Shown: piece by piece, positions 40,685-47,883 of the stretch | How the letters are laid out: the number at the start of each line of letters is the position of its first letter | Numbering within the stretch: the first letter of the stretch is position 1 | Assembly: GCA_029060215.1 (NCBI GenBank) | Contig: JAIDUK010000019.1 | Location: 1-51,667 of the forward strand | DNA: 51,667 nt | Source of the DNA: Alistipes sp. | Lineage (GTDB): Bacteria > Bacteroidota > Bacteroidia > Bacteroidales > Rikenellaceae | Reading direction: 5' to 3' | Notes under the pieces: generated by a model | What the model was told of the DNA's origin: nothing | Database searches by the model: none | The model's input: only the letters and a program-made list of their open reading frames with translations | Translations under genes and position numbers: made by a program

Positions 40685-42115
40685 CTATCGGTTTTCGCCG
40701 CCGTTATTGTTGCCGCCCGAATGGACGCCCGAGCCGTTATCCCGGTTTTCGCGGTTGGGCCGCTCGCCGCCCGGACGACGGTTGTTGCTGCGGTAGCGAT
40801 TGCGGTCGTTGCGATGTTCGCCGTTGCCGGAACGCTCCTCGCCGTTGGGCCGCGGACCGCGGTTGTTGTGCGGGCGCTCCTGCCGGTGGGGCCGTTGTCC
40901 TTGTTGGCTCTGCGGACGTTCGCCGCCGGAGCCGCCCTGCGCCCCGGTCTGCTGTCCTTGCGGACGTTCGCCCCGGTTGTTGCGGCCGCCGCGCTTGCGG
41001 CGCTTGTTCTTGTCGAAACGGGTGATGCTGTCTTCGACCGAACCGGTGCCGTAGGTGGGTTCGTCGCTGACGGCAGGCAGGTCGTCGGCATGCTGGAGCT
41101 GGTCGACCTTCCGCCCCTCTTGGTTGAGCGCCAGAATCTCCCGGACCCGGGCCACGGGAAGCGTCGTAAGATTGGCCAACGCCTCTTTGGACGAAGAGAA
41201 GGTCATGGTACCGGCCAGCACGTCGGTCTTGACGAGGAACCACTCGCCGTCGATGGTCTGCAACGGTTCGCGCAGACGCGGGAAAGCCTTGCGCGCATCG
41301 ACGTAGGTGTCGTACTCGTACATCATGCAGCACTTGAGCTTGGAGCACTGCCCGGCCAGTTTCTGCGGGTTGAGCGATATGTCCTGCGCGCGGGCCGCCC
41401 CGGTGGTGACGCTCGAAAAATTGGAGATCCACGACGTGCAGCACAGCTCGCGGCCGCAGGCGCCGATGCCGCCGATGCGTCCGGCTTCCTGCCGGGCTCC
41501 GATCTGCTTCATCTCGATGCGGATGTGGAACCGCTCGGCGAAGACCTTGATCAGCTCGCGGAAATCGACGCGCTCGTCGGCGATGTAGTAGAAGATGGCC
41601 TTGATCTTGTCGCCCTGATACTCGACGTCGCCGATCTTCATGTTGAGCCCCATGTCGGCGGCGATCTGCCGCGAAAGGATCATCGTCTCGTGTTCGAGGG
41701 CGATGGCTTCCTGCCAGCGTTCGATGTCGTAGGGCTTGGCCTTGCGGTAGATCTTCTTGTACTCGCCGTTGTAGGGGGTGAAGCCCGTGCGCCGCATCTG
41801 CCGGGCCACCATGTCGCCCGTGAGCGAGACGATGCCGATGTCGTGGCCGGGCGATGCCTCGACGGCCACGATATCCCCCTTCTTGAGGGGCAGGTTGTTG
41901 ACGTTCTGGTAGAACGAACGGCGCGTATTCTTGAACCGCACTTCGAAGATGTCGGTCGGCACGTTGTCGGGGTACTCCTCCAGCCAGTCGGTCTCGTGGA
42001 GCTTGAGACACCCCCCGCAGGGCCGTGCCTCGGGCTCGTCGCCCTCGTTGCAGAAGGCGCAGCCGCGGCCGATTTCGGGTTTGAACTTGCAGGTATGTTG
42101 TTTTTCGGATTCCAT
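40685..42115 (-). CDS. PSP1-domain protein, RicT-like regulatory iron-sulphur complex subunit
   Basis: A 476-residue protein. The N-terminus has cysteines in CAFCNEGDE and PCGGCLKLH that may form part of an iron-sulphur or zinc site. The PSP1 domain (about 65-290) includes FVEVRFKNTRR-like strands, DIVAVEASPGHDIGIVSLTGD, RIGGIGACGRELCCTSW and LSKLKCCMMYEYD-like Cys motifs typical of RicT/YaaT. In Bacillus RicT works with RicA and RicF in mRNA maturation; in Bacteroidetes the role is not established. The C-terminal ~110 residues are a disordered Arg/Gly/Asn/Gln-rich tail (GGRNNRGERPQGQQ), which suggests RNA contact. A weak -7 box (TATCTTTA) lies at 42139-42132. Confidence 0.9.
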   Translation of the reverse strand: MESEKQHTCKFKPEIGRGCAFCNEGDEPEARPCGGCLKLHETDWLEEYPDNVPTDIFEVRFKNTRRSFYQNVNNLPLKKGDIVAVEASPGHDIGIVSLTGDMVARQMRRTGFTPYNGEYKKIYRKAKPYDIERWQEAIALEHETMILSRQIAADMGLNMKIGDVEYQGDKIKAIFYYIADERVDFRELIKVFAERFHIRIEMKQIGARQEAGRIGGIGACGRELCCTSWISNFSSVTTGAARAQDISLNPQKLAGQCSKLKCCMMYEYDTYVDARKAFPRLREPLQTIDGEWFLVKTDVLAGTMTFSSSKEALANLTTLPVARVREILALNQEGRKVDQLQHADDLPAVSDEPTYGTGSVEDSITRFDKNKRRKRGGRNNRGERPQGQQTGAQGGSGGERPQSQQGQRPHRQERPHNNRGPRPNGEERSGNGEHRNDRNRYRSNNRRPGGERPNRENRDNGSGVHSGGNNNGGENR

Positions 42116-42282
42116 GGAACGATATTTTGCGTAAAGATAGGCAAACTAATTCAGAAATCACAATTATAAGCCTACAATTAAAACATATCCCGCTCTTGCA
42201 GCGCAGCGCGCCGAGAAACCGACGGATCCGTCCCGACTGCGGTGGCGCGATCGGGGCGGCGGAACCAAACTGCAATGTCGGA

Positions 42283-43647
42283 TTAGGAATTGAGAATTCT
42301 CAATTTCCGGACGCTCCGCCGGATACGCCCGATCATCAGCACGGCGGCCATCGAGAGCCCGAACGAGAAACCGAGGAAAAGCCCCGAGGGCCCCATGCCG
42401 AGCGTGAATCCGAAGAGATAGCCCACAGGCAGGTTGAGCAGCCAATAGGAGACGAAAGCGATGGGCATGATGATCTTGACGTCCTGAATTCCGCGCAAGA
42501 TGCCGACCGAGACGTTCTGCAACCCGTCGGAGAGTTGGTAGAGCGCCGCGAAAATCAACAGTTCGGACGTGATGGCGATCACCTCGGGATTGGACGTGAA
42601 GAGGGTCGGGATCCACCCGCGCAAGGTGATGAAGACCAATGCGGCGAACGCGTTCCACGCCAGCACCAGATGGTACGACGCTTTGGCGGCCAGCGACAAT
42701 TCGCCGATGTTGCGGACGCCGTAGCAATGCGAAATGCGGATGGTGGTGGCCGCGCCGATCGACATGACGATCATGAAGGCGCAGTTGCCCAGCGTGATGG
42801 CGATTTGGTTGGCGCTGATGGCCTGCGTTCCGAACCAGCCCATCATGACGCCCGTGCCCACGAAGGCCGACGATTCGAGAAACATCTGCAACGAAATGGG
42901 CAGCCCCATCCGGAGCAGCTGCCGCACGCTGGTCCACGAATAACGCCGCAGCGAGAAACCTTGCAGGTAGGCACGGTATTCCGACCGGGCGACGAAGTAG
43001 CCGATCATGAGCATCGGCGCGATGGCCCGCGCGAGGAGCGTCCCCAGTCCGGCGCCCTCGGCACCCATTTCGGGGAAGCCGCCGCGGCCGTAGATGAAGA
43101 CCCAGTTGAATCCGATATTGGCCAGATTGGCGATGATCGTCACGACCATCTCGACCTTGGTATTGCCCACGCCTTCGAGGAATTGCTTGAAAGCGAAGAA
43201 AAGCATCATCAGCGGCATGCTGTAGACGAGCATCCGGTAATAGGGCACGGCCATGGCGACTACTTCGACCGGCTGCTTGAGGTGGTAGAGCAGCGGAACG
43301 GAGCAATATTGCAAGACCGACATCGCAACGCCGAGAAGCGTGTAGAACAGGATGCCGTTCTGCAACAGCGCGGCCGAGTGCTTGCGGTCGCCCTGCACGA
43401 ACAGTTCGCCGACCAGCGGGGTCATGCCCAGCGCCAGCCCGATCGCAGCAATGCAGAGGATGAAGAAGACCGAGCCGCCGAACGATACGGCAGCCAGCGG
43501 CAGCGGGTCCGTCCCTCCGTAGCGGCCTACCATCAGGTTGTCGGCTACTTGCGTCAGGATTTGTCCCACCTGCGTCAGTACGACCGGCAGGGCCAGTTTG
43601 AGGTTGGATTTGTATTGTTCCCGGTATTTCGCAAAATCGTATAGCAT
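42283..43647 (-). CDS. MATE-family multidrug efflux transporter
   Basis: A 454-residue inner-membrane antiporter with about twelve hydrophobic segments that exports drugs or metabolites using Na+ or H+. Start ATG 43647 (MLYDFAKYREQYKSNLKLALPV); an ATG at 43668 lies upstream of the promoter -7 box and is rejected. Two homologous halves are visible, with LPVVLTQVGQILTQVADNLMVGRYG at the first helix (quoted in parts: LPVVLTQVGQ, DNLMVGRYGG) and GLPISLQMFLESSAF starting the second half. The predicted transcript start falls within a few bases of the ATG, so the mRNA may be leaderless. Substrate unknown. Confidence 0.94.
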   Translation of the reverse strand: MLYDFAKYREQYKSNLKLALPVVLTQVGQILTQVADNLMVGRYGGTDPLPLAAVSFGGSVFFILCIAAIGLALGMTPLVGELFVQGDRKHSAALLQNGILFYTLLGVAMSVLQYCSVPLLYHLKQPVEVVAMAVPYYRMLVYSMPLMMLFFAFKQFLEGVGNTKVEMVVTIIANLANIGFNWVFIYGRGGFPEMGAEGAGLGTLLARAIAPMLMIGYFVARSEYRAYLQGFSLRRYSWTSVRQLLRMGLPISLQMFLESSAFVGTGVMMGWFGTQAISANQIAITLGNCAFMIVMSIGAATTIRISHCYGVRNIGELSLAAKASYHLVLAWNAFAALVFITLRGWIPTLFTSNPEVIAITSELLIFAALYQLSDGLQNVSVGILRGIQDVKIIMPIAFVSYWLLNLPVGYLFGFTLGMGPSGLFLGFSFGLSMAAVLMIGRIRRSVRKLRILNS

Positions 43648-43654
43648 AGGGGTG

Positions 43655-43686
43655 CAAAGGTAGTGCAAGGCGAGCGCAATGCCAAA
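43655..43686 (-). promoter_or_regulatory. Promoter of the MATE gene, abutting a repeat unit
   Basis: On the minus strand TTTG (43686-43683), 20 bases, TACCTTTG (43662-43655). The -7 box ends 7 bases before the ATG at 43647, implying a leader of only a few bases. The -33 box lies inside hairpin unit 1 of the tandem repeat. Confidence 0.75.
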
Positions 43687-43805
43687 TTTATTTGAGCATT
43701 GCCGAGCCGCCGCCTACCTAAGCAGGGGCTTGCTCCCTGCAAAGTGTGCAAGGCGAGAGGAAAAGCAAACGAAGTTTGCGTTTTCCCGAGGCGCAGCCTA
43801 CCTAA
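43663..43805. repeat. Two tandem hairpin units with conserved flanks and covarying stems
   Basis: Unit 1 is 43663-43721 and unit 2 is 43746-43805. Both begin GTGCAAGGCGAG and end with a 19-base block that matches at 17 positions (CGAG..., ending GCCTACCTAA). The middles differ in sequence but both are hairpins: GCAATGC-CAAAT/ATTTG-A-GCATTGC (43676-43702) and GGAAAA-GCAAAC/GTTTGC-G-TTTTCC (43759-43786), each with a single unpaired base at the same relative place. A third hairpin GCAGGG/CCCTGC (43722-43740) lies between them. Confidence 0.8.
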
Positions 43806-43947
43806 ACCGAGCGAAGATTTTAGGAGAATGAATAATTAATGATGAATAGGGAATAATTTTTTGTCGACGTTCTGCTGCCCTTGGCCCGAAGTTAATTATT
43901 CATTATTAACCATACATTATTCATTGCATCGGTCTTCCCGGGGGATG
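43806..43947. other. AT-rich intergenic stretch without a recognised gene
   Basis: Contains related ATTAAT/ATTCAT words: GAATAATTAATGATGAATAG (43827-43846) and TTAATTATTCATTATTAACC (43892-43911), roughly inverted copies of each other. I see no conserved coding frame; a 42-codon frame on the minus strand (44020-43892) crosses into it. Confidence 0.5.
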
Positions 43948-44036
43948 AAAAAACACCGCCCGATGTCCGAGCGGTGCCCCGAAGGGTGTGAGTTGCGTCA
44001 ACATCCCAGCACCGGTTCATCCAGCTGAAACCGGCA
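43948..44036 (-). ncRNA. Candidate small RNA of unknown family, with promoter and terminator
   Basis: A region of about 90 bases between a promoter (44040-44068) and an intrinsic terminator. Predicted structure on the minus strand: a 5' hairpin (CCGGTTTCA with TGAACCGG, 44034-44012), a CCC-TTCG-GGG tetraloop hairpin (43987-43978), and a terminator stem CACCGCTCGG-ACA-TCGGGCGGTG (43976-43954) followed by TTTTTT. A 42-codon ORF (ATG 44020, stop 43892-43894, beginning MNRCWDVDATHT) overlaps it, but the terminator lies inside that ORF, which favours an RNA. I cannot assign an Rfam family; it does not show the SRP RNA or known riboswitch core motifs. Confidence 0.6.
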
Positions 44037-44039
44037 GTG

Positions 44040-44068
44040 CAAAGATACAAAAATCCCCCCCCCGCAAA
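44040..44068 (-). promoter_or_regulatory. Small-RNA promoter with a G9 tract in the spacer
   Basis: On the minus strand TTTG (44068-44065), 17 bases containing nine G, then TATCTTTG (44047-44040). The spacer is two bases shorter than the 19 seen for the tRNA-Phe, waaA and ferredoxin promoters of this window, so changes in G-tract length would change promoter spacing. Confidence 0.65.
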
Positions 44069-44253
44069 TTTCAGACCAAAAGAATGACGGAAAGACCGTA
44101 TTGCGTTATTTTATTAACAGATACGGGCGGTTGTATATCATAATCGGTTCGGGGTTTCGGCGCAAGGCGTCCCGACGGGCGGGTTTCGCGCCGGTCTGTG
44201 CTGCGGCCGTTTTTCTCGCTCTTCCGATCTTTCGGGGCCATAAAGGCGGTCAT

Positions 44254-44285
44254 AAAAAAAGCTCCCGCATCGGCGGGAGCTTTTT
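44254..44285. terminator. Bidirectional terminator downstream of the ferredoxin gene
   Basis: A-run, GCTCCCGC (44261-44268), ATCG loop region, GCGGGAGC (44273-44280), T-run. It lies 18 bases beyond the ferredoxin stop on the minus strand. Confidence 0.9.
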
Positions 44286-44302
44286 GCTATGCGGTCCGGA
44301 GG

Positions 44303-44470
44303 TTATTCCGAAACGATCGCCTCGCTCGGGCATACGCCGGCGCAGGTGCCGCAGTCGATGCACTTGTCGGCGTCGATCACATAGATATCGCCGGCCGAGA
44401 TGGCCTCGACGGGGCATTCGCCGATGCAGGTGCCGCAGGCAACGCAGGAGTCGGTAATTTTGTAAGCCAT
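44303..44470 (-). CDS. 2[4Fe-4S] ferredoxin
   Basis: A 55-residue bacterial-type (clostridial) ferredoxin, a cytoplasmic low-potential electron carrier. ATG 44470, stop TAA at 44303. Eight cysteines in two perfect motifs: C9-x2-C12-x2-C15-x3-C19-P and C37-x2-C40-x2-C43-x3-C47-P, within SCVACGTCIGECP and KCIDCGTCAGVCP. N-terminus MAYKIT is typical of the family. It is a single-gene unit with a consensus promoter and a strong terminator; redox partners such as pyruvate:ferredoxin oxidoreductase are not in the window. Confidence 0.97.
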   Translation of the reverse strand: MAYKITDSCVACGTCIGECPVEAISAGDIYVIDADKCIDCGTCAGVCPSEAIVSE

Positions 44471-44508
44471 TTTCTGAATGTGTTAATTGTTAGTGTGTGT
44501 TCGTATGG

Positions 44509-44539
44509 CAAATGTACGAATTTATTTGATAATATCAAA
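44509..44539 (-). promoter_or_regulatory. Ferredoxin promoter, overlapping the 3' end of serS
   Basis: On the minus strand TTTG (44539-44536), 19 bases, TACATTTG (44516-44509): full consensus. The -33 box lies inside the last serS codons, so serS and the ferredoxin have separate promoters although adjacent. Confidence 0.85.
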
Positions 44540-45793
44540 TCCCGTGTAGGGAATCAGTACTTCGGGGATGCGGATGCCTTCGGGCGTCTGGTTGTTTTCC
44601 AGCAGCGCCGCCACGATTCGCGGCAGGGCCAGCGACGAGCCGTTGAGCGTGTGGGCCAGCTGCGTCTTCTTGTCGTCGTCGCGGTAGCGCAGTTTCAGGC
44701 GGTTGGCTTGGAACGATTCGAAGTTCGACACCGACGATACTTCCAGCCAGCGTTTCTGCGCTTCGGAGTATACTTCGAAGTCGTAGGTCAGCGCCGAGGT
44801 GAACGACATGTCGCCGCCGCACAGCCGCAGGATGCGGTAGGGCAGACCCAGCGACCGGACGATTCCCTCCACATGGGCTACCATGCCGTCGAGGGCTTCG
44901 TACGACGTCTCGGGCAGCGACAGCTGTACGATCTCCACCTTGTCGAATTGGTGCAGGCGGTTCAGGCCGCGCACGTCTTTGCCGTAGGAGCCCGCTTCGC
45001 GGCGGAAGCACGGCGTGTAGGCCGTCATCTTCACCGGGAAGTCGCTCTTGTCGAGAATCACGTCGCGGAAAATGTTGGTCACCGGTACTTCGGCCGTCGG
45101 CACAAGATAGTAGTTGTCGGCCGTCGCGTGGTACATCTGTCCTTCCTTGTCGGGCAGTTGGCCCGTGCCGAATCCCGAGGCTTCGTTGACCATCACCGGG
45201 GGTTCCACTTCCAGATAGCCCGCCCGGGTGTTGCAGTCCAGAAAGTAGTTGATCAGCGCACGTTGCAGCCGCGCTCCCTTGCCTTTGTAGACCGGAAATC
45301 CGGCGCCCGTCAGCTTCACGCCCAAGTCGAAGTCGATGATGTCGTATTTGCGGGCCAGTTCCCAGTGGGGCAGCGGGTTTTCGGGCAGCGTCGTGTAGTT
45401 TTCCTCCAGTTTCACCACCAGATTGTCTTCGGCCGTCTTGCCTTCGGGTACGATCTCCGCCGGGAAGTTGGGCAGCGTCACCAGCGCGCTTTGCAGCTGG
45501 TCCTGCACTTCCTTCGATTCGGTTTGCAGTTGCGAGGATTTTTCTTTCAGGTCGCTCACGAAGCGTTTGCGTTCTTCGGCTTCGTCGCGGCGGCCCTGAC
45601 CCATCAGGGCTCCGATTTCTTTGGCGGCTTTGTTCTGGGCGGCCAGCGTTGCGTCCAGTTCGGCTTGAATGGCCTTGCGGCGGTCGTCCAGCGCCAGAAT
45701 CCGGTCGATCGTCGGGGCGGCATCTACGCCTTTCTTGGCCAGACGGCGTACGGCGGCTTGGCGGTCGTCGCGGATTTGCTTTATCGTCAGCAT
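44522..45793 (-). CDS. serS: Serine--tRNA ligase
   Basis: A 423-residue class II aminoacyl-tRNA synthetase. Start ATG 45793 (MLTIKQIRDDRQAAVRRL); a longer frame from 45850 crosses the likely -7 box TAATTTTG (45828-45821) and is rejected. N-terminal coiled-coil arm that grips tRNA-Ser (about 25-100). Class II motifs: motif 1 near YLEVEPPVMVNEASGFGTGQLP (given in parts: LEVEPPVMVN, FGTGQLP), motif 2 CFRREAGSYGKDVRGLNRLHQF (in parts: CFRREAGS, RGLNRLHQF) and motif 3 NGSSLALPRIVAALLENNQ. Canonical and complete. Confidence 0.98.
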   Translation of the reverse strand: MLTIKQIRDDRQAAVRRLAKKGVDAAPTIDRILALDDRRKAIQAELDATLAAQNKAAKEIGALMGQGRRDEAEERKRFVSDLKEKSSQLQTESKEVQDQLQSALVTLPNFPAEIVPEGKTAEDNLVVKLEENYTTLPENPLPHWELARKYDIIDFDLGVKLTGAGFPVYKGKGARLQRALINYFLDCNTRAGYLEVEPPVMVNEASGFGTGQLPDKEGQMYHATADNYYLVPTAEVPVTNIFRDVILDKSDFPVKMTAYTPCFRREAGSYGKDVRGLNRLHQFDKVEIVQLSLPETSYEALDGMVAHVEGIVRSLGLPYRILRLCGGDMSFTSALTYDFEVYSEAQKRWLEVSSVSNFESFQANRLKLRYRDDDKKTQLAHTLNGSSLALPRIVAALLENNQTPEGIRIPEVLIPYTGFDIIK

Positions 45794-45883
45794 GGTGTCG
45801 AATGTTTGTTTTACGAGTGGCAAAATTACAAAACAATTCGGCAAGTGCATACTTCGCAGGGGCGAAAATTTCCGAAATTATCT

Positions 45884-45891
45884 TACTTTTG
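45884..45891 (+). promoter_or_regulatory. Putative -7 element for the U32 peptidase gene
   Basis: TACTTTTG fits TAnnTTTG and lies 79 bases before the GTG start at 45971. No clear -33 TTTG. The serS promoter lies back to back on the other strand. Confidence 0.5.
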
Positions 45892-45970
45892 CAGGGTCGA
45901 ATTGCCGTCGGGGCCGGTCCTGCCTTCGGACCGCTTTTTCCCTGCGCGGCATTGTAGTTCGTTGTTTGGC

Positions 45971-47779
45971 GTGAAAACCATCGAGTTGTTGGCTCCGGCC
46001 CGGGATTACCTTTCGGCCGTCGCGGCCGTCGACAGCGGGGCCGATGCCCTCTATATCGGCGGCGCACGGTTCGGTGCGCGGCAGGCCGCAGGCAATGCGG
46101 CCGGGGAGATCGCGCGCGTGGCCGAGTATGCCCACCGCTTCGGCGTGCGGGTCCATGCTACGCTCAATACCTTGTTGTGGGACAGTGAGTTGGCCGATGC
46201 CGAGGCGCAGGCTCGCGAGTTGATCGACGCCGGGGTCGACGCCCTCATCGTGCAGGACATGGCTTTGCGGCGCATGGAGCTGCCCGTCGAGTTGCACGCT
46301 TCTACGCAGGTCTCGGTCCGCAATCCCGCTCTGGCCCGTTTCCTCGGCGAGGCCGGGTTCGCCCGCGTCATCCTCGAGCGGGCTCTTTCGCTCGACGAGA
46401 TCCGCGCCGTCTGCGCCGCTACTTCGGCCGAGGTCGAGTGTTTCGTCCACGGGGCCGTCTGCGTCGGTTATAGCGGGCGGTGTTTCCTCTCGCGGTCGTT
46501 GTCGGAGCGCAGCGGCAACCGCGGGGCTTGCAGCCAGCCTTGCCGCCTGACGTGGGATTTGACCGACGGGGCGGGGCATGCCTATCTCAAATCCAAGCAT
46601 CTGTTGTCCGTCCGCGACATGAATCTCTCGCAGCGCATCGGCGATTTGCTCGACGCGGGCGTCACGTCGTTCAAAATCGAGGGGCGGCTCAAGGATGTCA
46701 ATTATATCCGCAACGTGGTGGCTGCTTACCGGCAGGCCGTCGACAAGGCTTTGGCTGCGCGGCCCGGGTTGCGTCGGTCGTCGGTCGGGACAAGCGTGCC
46801 CGACTTCACGCCCGATCCCGCCAAAAGTTTCACCCGCGGCGAGTCGCAGTTCTTCTTCGACGGCAAGTGCGCCGGCGTCGCGTCGTTCGACACGCCCAAG
46901 TCCGTCGGCGAGCGTCTCGGATGCGTCGTGCAGACCGATCCCAAGGGGTTTCGGTTGGAGCGGCCCGCCGACCTTGCGCCCGGCGACGGCATCTGTTTCG
47001 TGTGCGGCGGCGAGTTGGTCGGCACCAGCGTCAACGCCATCGAGGGTGCGCGCATCGTGCCCAACCGTATGGACGGCATCGCGCCCGGGGTCGAGGTTTT
47101 CCGCAATTACGACCATCGCTTCAACAAGCTGCTGTCCGCCAGCCGGATGCGCCGGACTATACCCGTCACGGCCTTGGCCGAGGTTTCCGCATCCGGCATC
47201 CGGCTGACTTTCACCGATTGCGAGGGCGTGTGCGTGGCGGTGGAGCGGGCAGCGCAGTTCGATGCGGCCCGCAATCCCGAGGCCAATGCTGCGTCGCTCA
47301 GGTCGCAGACGGCCCGGAGCGGCGATACGATCTTCGCCGTCGGCGAGGTCGAGGTCGTCGGCGAGGAGTTCTTCGTCCCGGCTTCGTTGGTGGTCGAGCT
47401 CCGGCGCGAGGGGCTCGACAAGTTGTTGCAGGCGCGGCTGGCCCGTCCCCGCAGCCATCGTGTCCTGCCCGAAAACCTTGCGGCGCGCTATCCCTCGCCG
47501 ACGGTTGCTGCCGAGGAAAACGTCACCAACCGCCTTGCCGAGGCTTTCTACCGCGACCACGGCGTGTCGGACATCGAGCCGCCGCTCGAGTTGGCCCCTT
47601 CGTTCGAGGGGCGGTGCGTCATGCGTTCGTCCTATTGCATCCGCCGCGAAATCGGCGAGTGCCTGCGCGAGCGGCCGCGGTTGCGCGGCGACCTTTATAT
47701 AGAGCGCGGAACCCAGCGTTACAGGTTGGAGTTCGACTGCGCCCGGTGCGAAATGAATTTGATAGCAAGTAAAAAATAG
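45971..47779 (+). CDS. Peptidase U32 family protein
   Basis: A 602-residue protein; GTG start 45971 (KTIELLAPARDYLSA follows). The frame is open far upstream but only as antisense of serS. U32 signature: ELLAPARDYLSAVAAVDSGADALYIGG at the N-terminus (in parts: ELLAPAR, GADALYIGG), then FVHGAVCVGYSGRCFLS and RSGNRGACSQPCR-type cysteines (about 160-195), and SFKIEGRLKDVNYIRNVV. A C-terminal part includes DCARCEMNL. U32 proteins were named peptidases, but several act in RNA hydroxylation (RlhA for 23S rRNA, TrhP for tRNA), and the Cys set here suggests an iron-sulphur site. Assignment between these is open. Confidence 0.92.
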   Translation: MKTIELLAPARDYLSAVAAVDSGADALYIGGARFGARQAAGNAAGEIARVAEYAHRFGVRVHATLNTLLWDSELADAEAQARELIDAGVDALIVQDMALRRMELPVELHASTQVSVRNPALARFLGEAGFARVILERALSLDEIRAVCAATSAEVECFVHGAVCVGYSGRCFLSRSLSERSGNRGACSQPCRLTWDLTDGAGHAYLKSKHLLSVRDMNLSQRIGDLLDAGVTSFKIEGRLKDVNYIRNVVAAYRQAVDKALAARPGLRRSSVGTSVPDFTPDPAKSFTRGESQFFFDGKCAGVASFDTPKSVGERLGCVVQTDPKGFRLERPADLAPGDGICFVCGGELVGTSVNAIEGARIVPNRMDGIAPGVEVFRNYDHRFNKLLSASRMRRTIPVTALAEVSASGIRLTFTDCEGVCVAVERAAQFDAARNPEANAASLRSQTARSGDTIFAVGEVEVVGEEFFVPASLVVELRREGLDKLLQARLARPRSHRVLPENLAARYPSPTVAAEENVTNRLAEAFYRDHGVSDIEPPLELAPSFEGRCVMRSSYCIRREIGECLRERPRLRGDLYIERGTQRYRLEFDCARCEMNLIASKK

Positions 47780-47805
47780 CGGAACCAACGCTTGCGGCGT
47801 TGCAT

Positions 47806-47856
47806 CTTGGGCGGCTCGCGCCTCATAGGCGTGACCCCCCCCCGCAGCGGCCCAAG
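47806..47856 (+). promoter_or_regulatory. Hairpin with C9 loop tract upstream of the RlmI-like gene
   Basis: CTTGGGC (47806-47812) pairs with GCCCAAG (47850-47856). The loop carries an inner GCCTCATAGGC dyad (47819-47829) and nine C (47835-47843). It ends 27 bases before the ATG at 47884, so it should be part of the leader if transcribed. Confidence 0.5.
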
Positions 47857-47883
47857 TCGGATTCCGGATAATTCCAAGTAGCC

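Noticed and set aside
43663..43805. CRISPR array
   Set aside because: Only two units, repeats are split around palindromic centres and no cas genes are near.
43892..44020. 42-codon ORF as a protein-coding gene
   Set aside because: An intrinsic terminator lies inside it and the composition looks like translated structured RNA. Kept only as an alternative in the small-RNA entry.
44198..45970. Long upstream extension of the U32 peptidase frame
   Set aside because: It is antisense to serS and the ferredoxin gene and has no similarity to U32 N-termini. The family N-terminus (ELLAPAR) begins just after GTG 45971.
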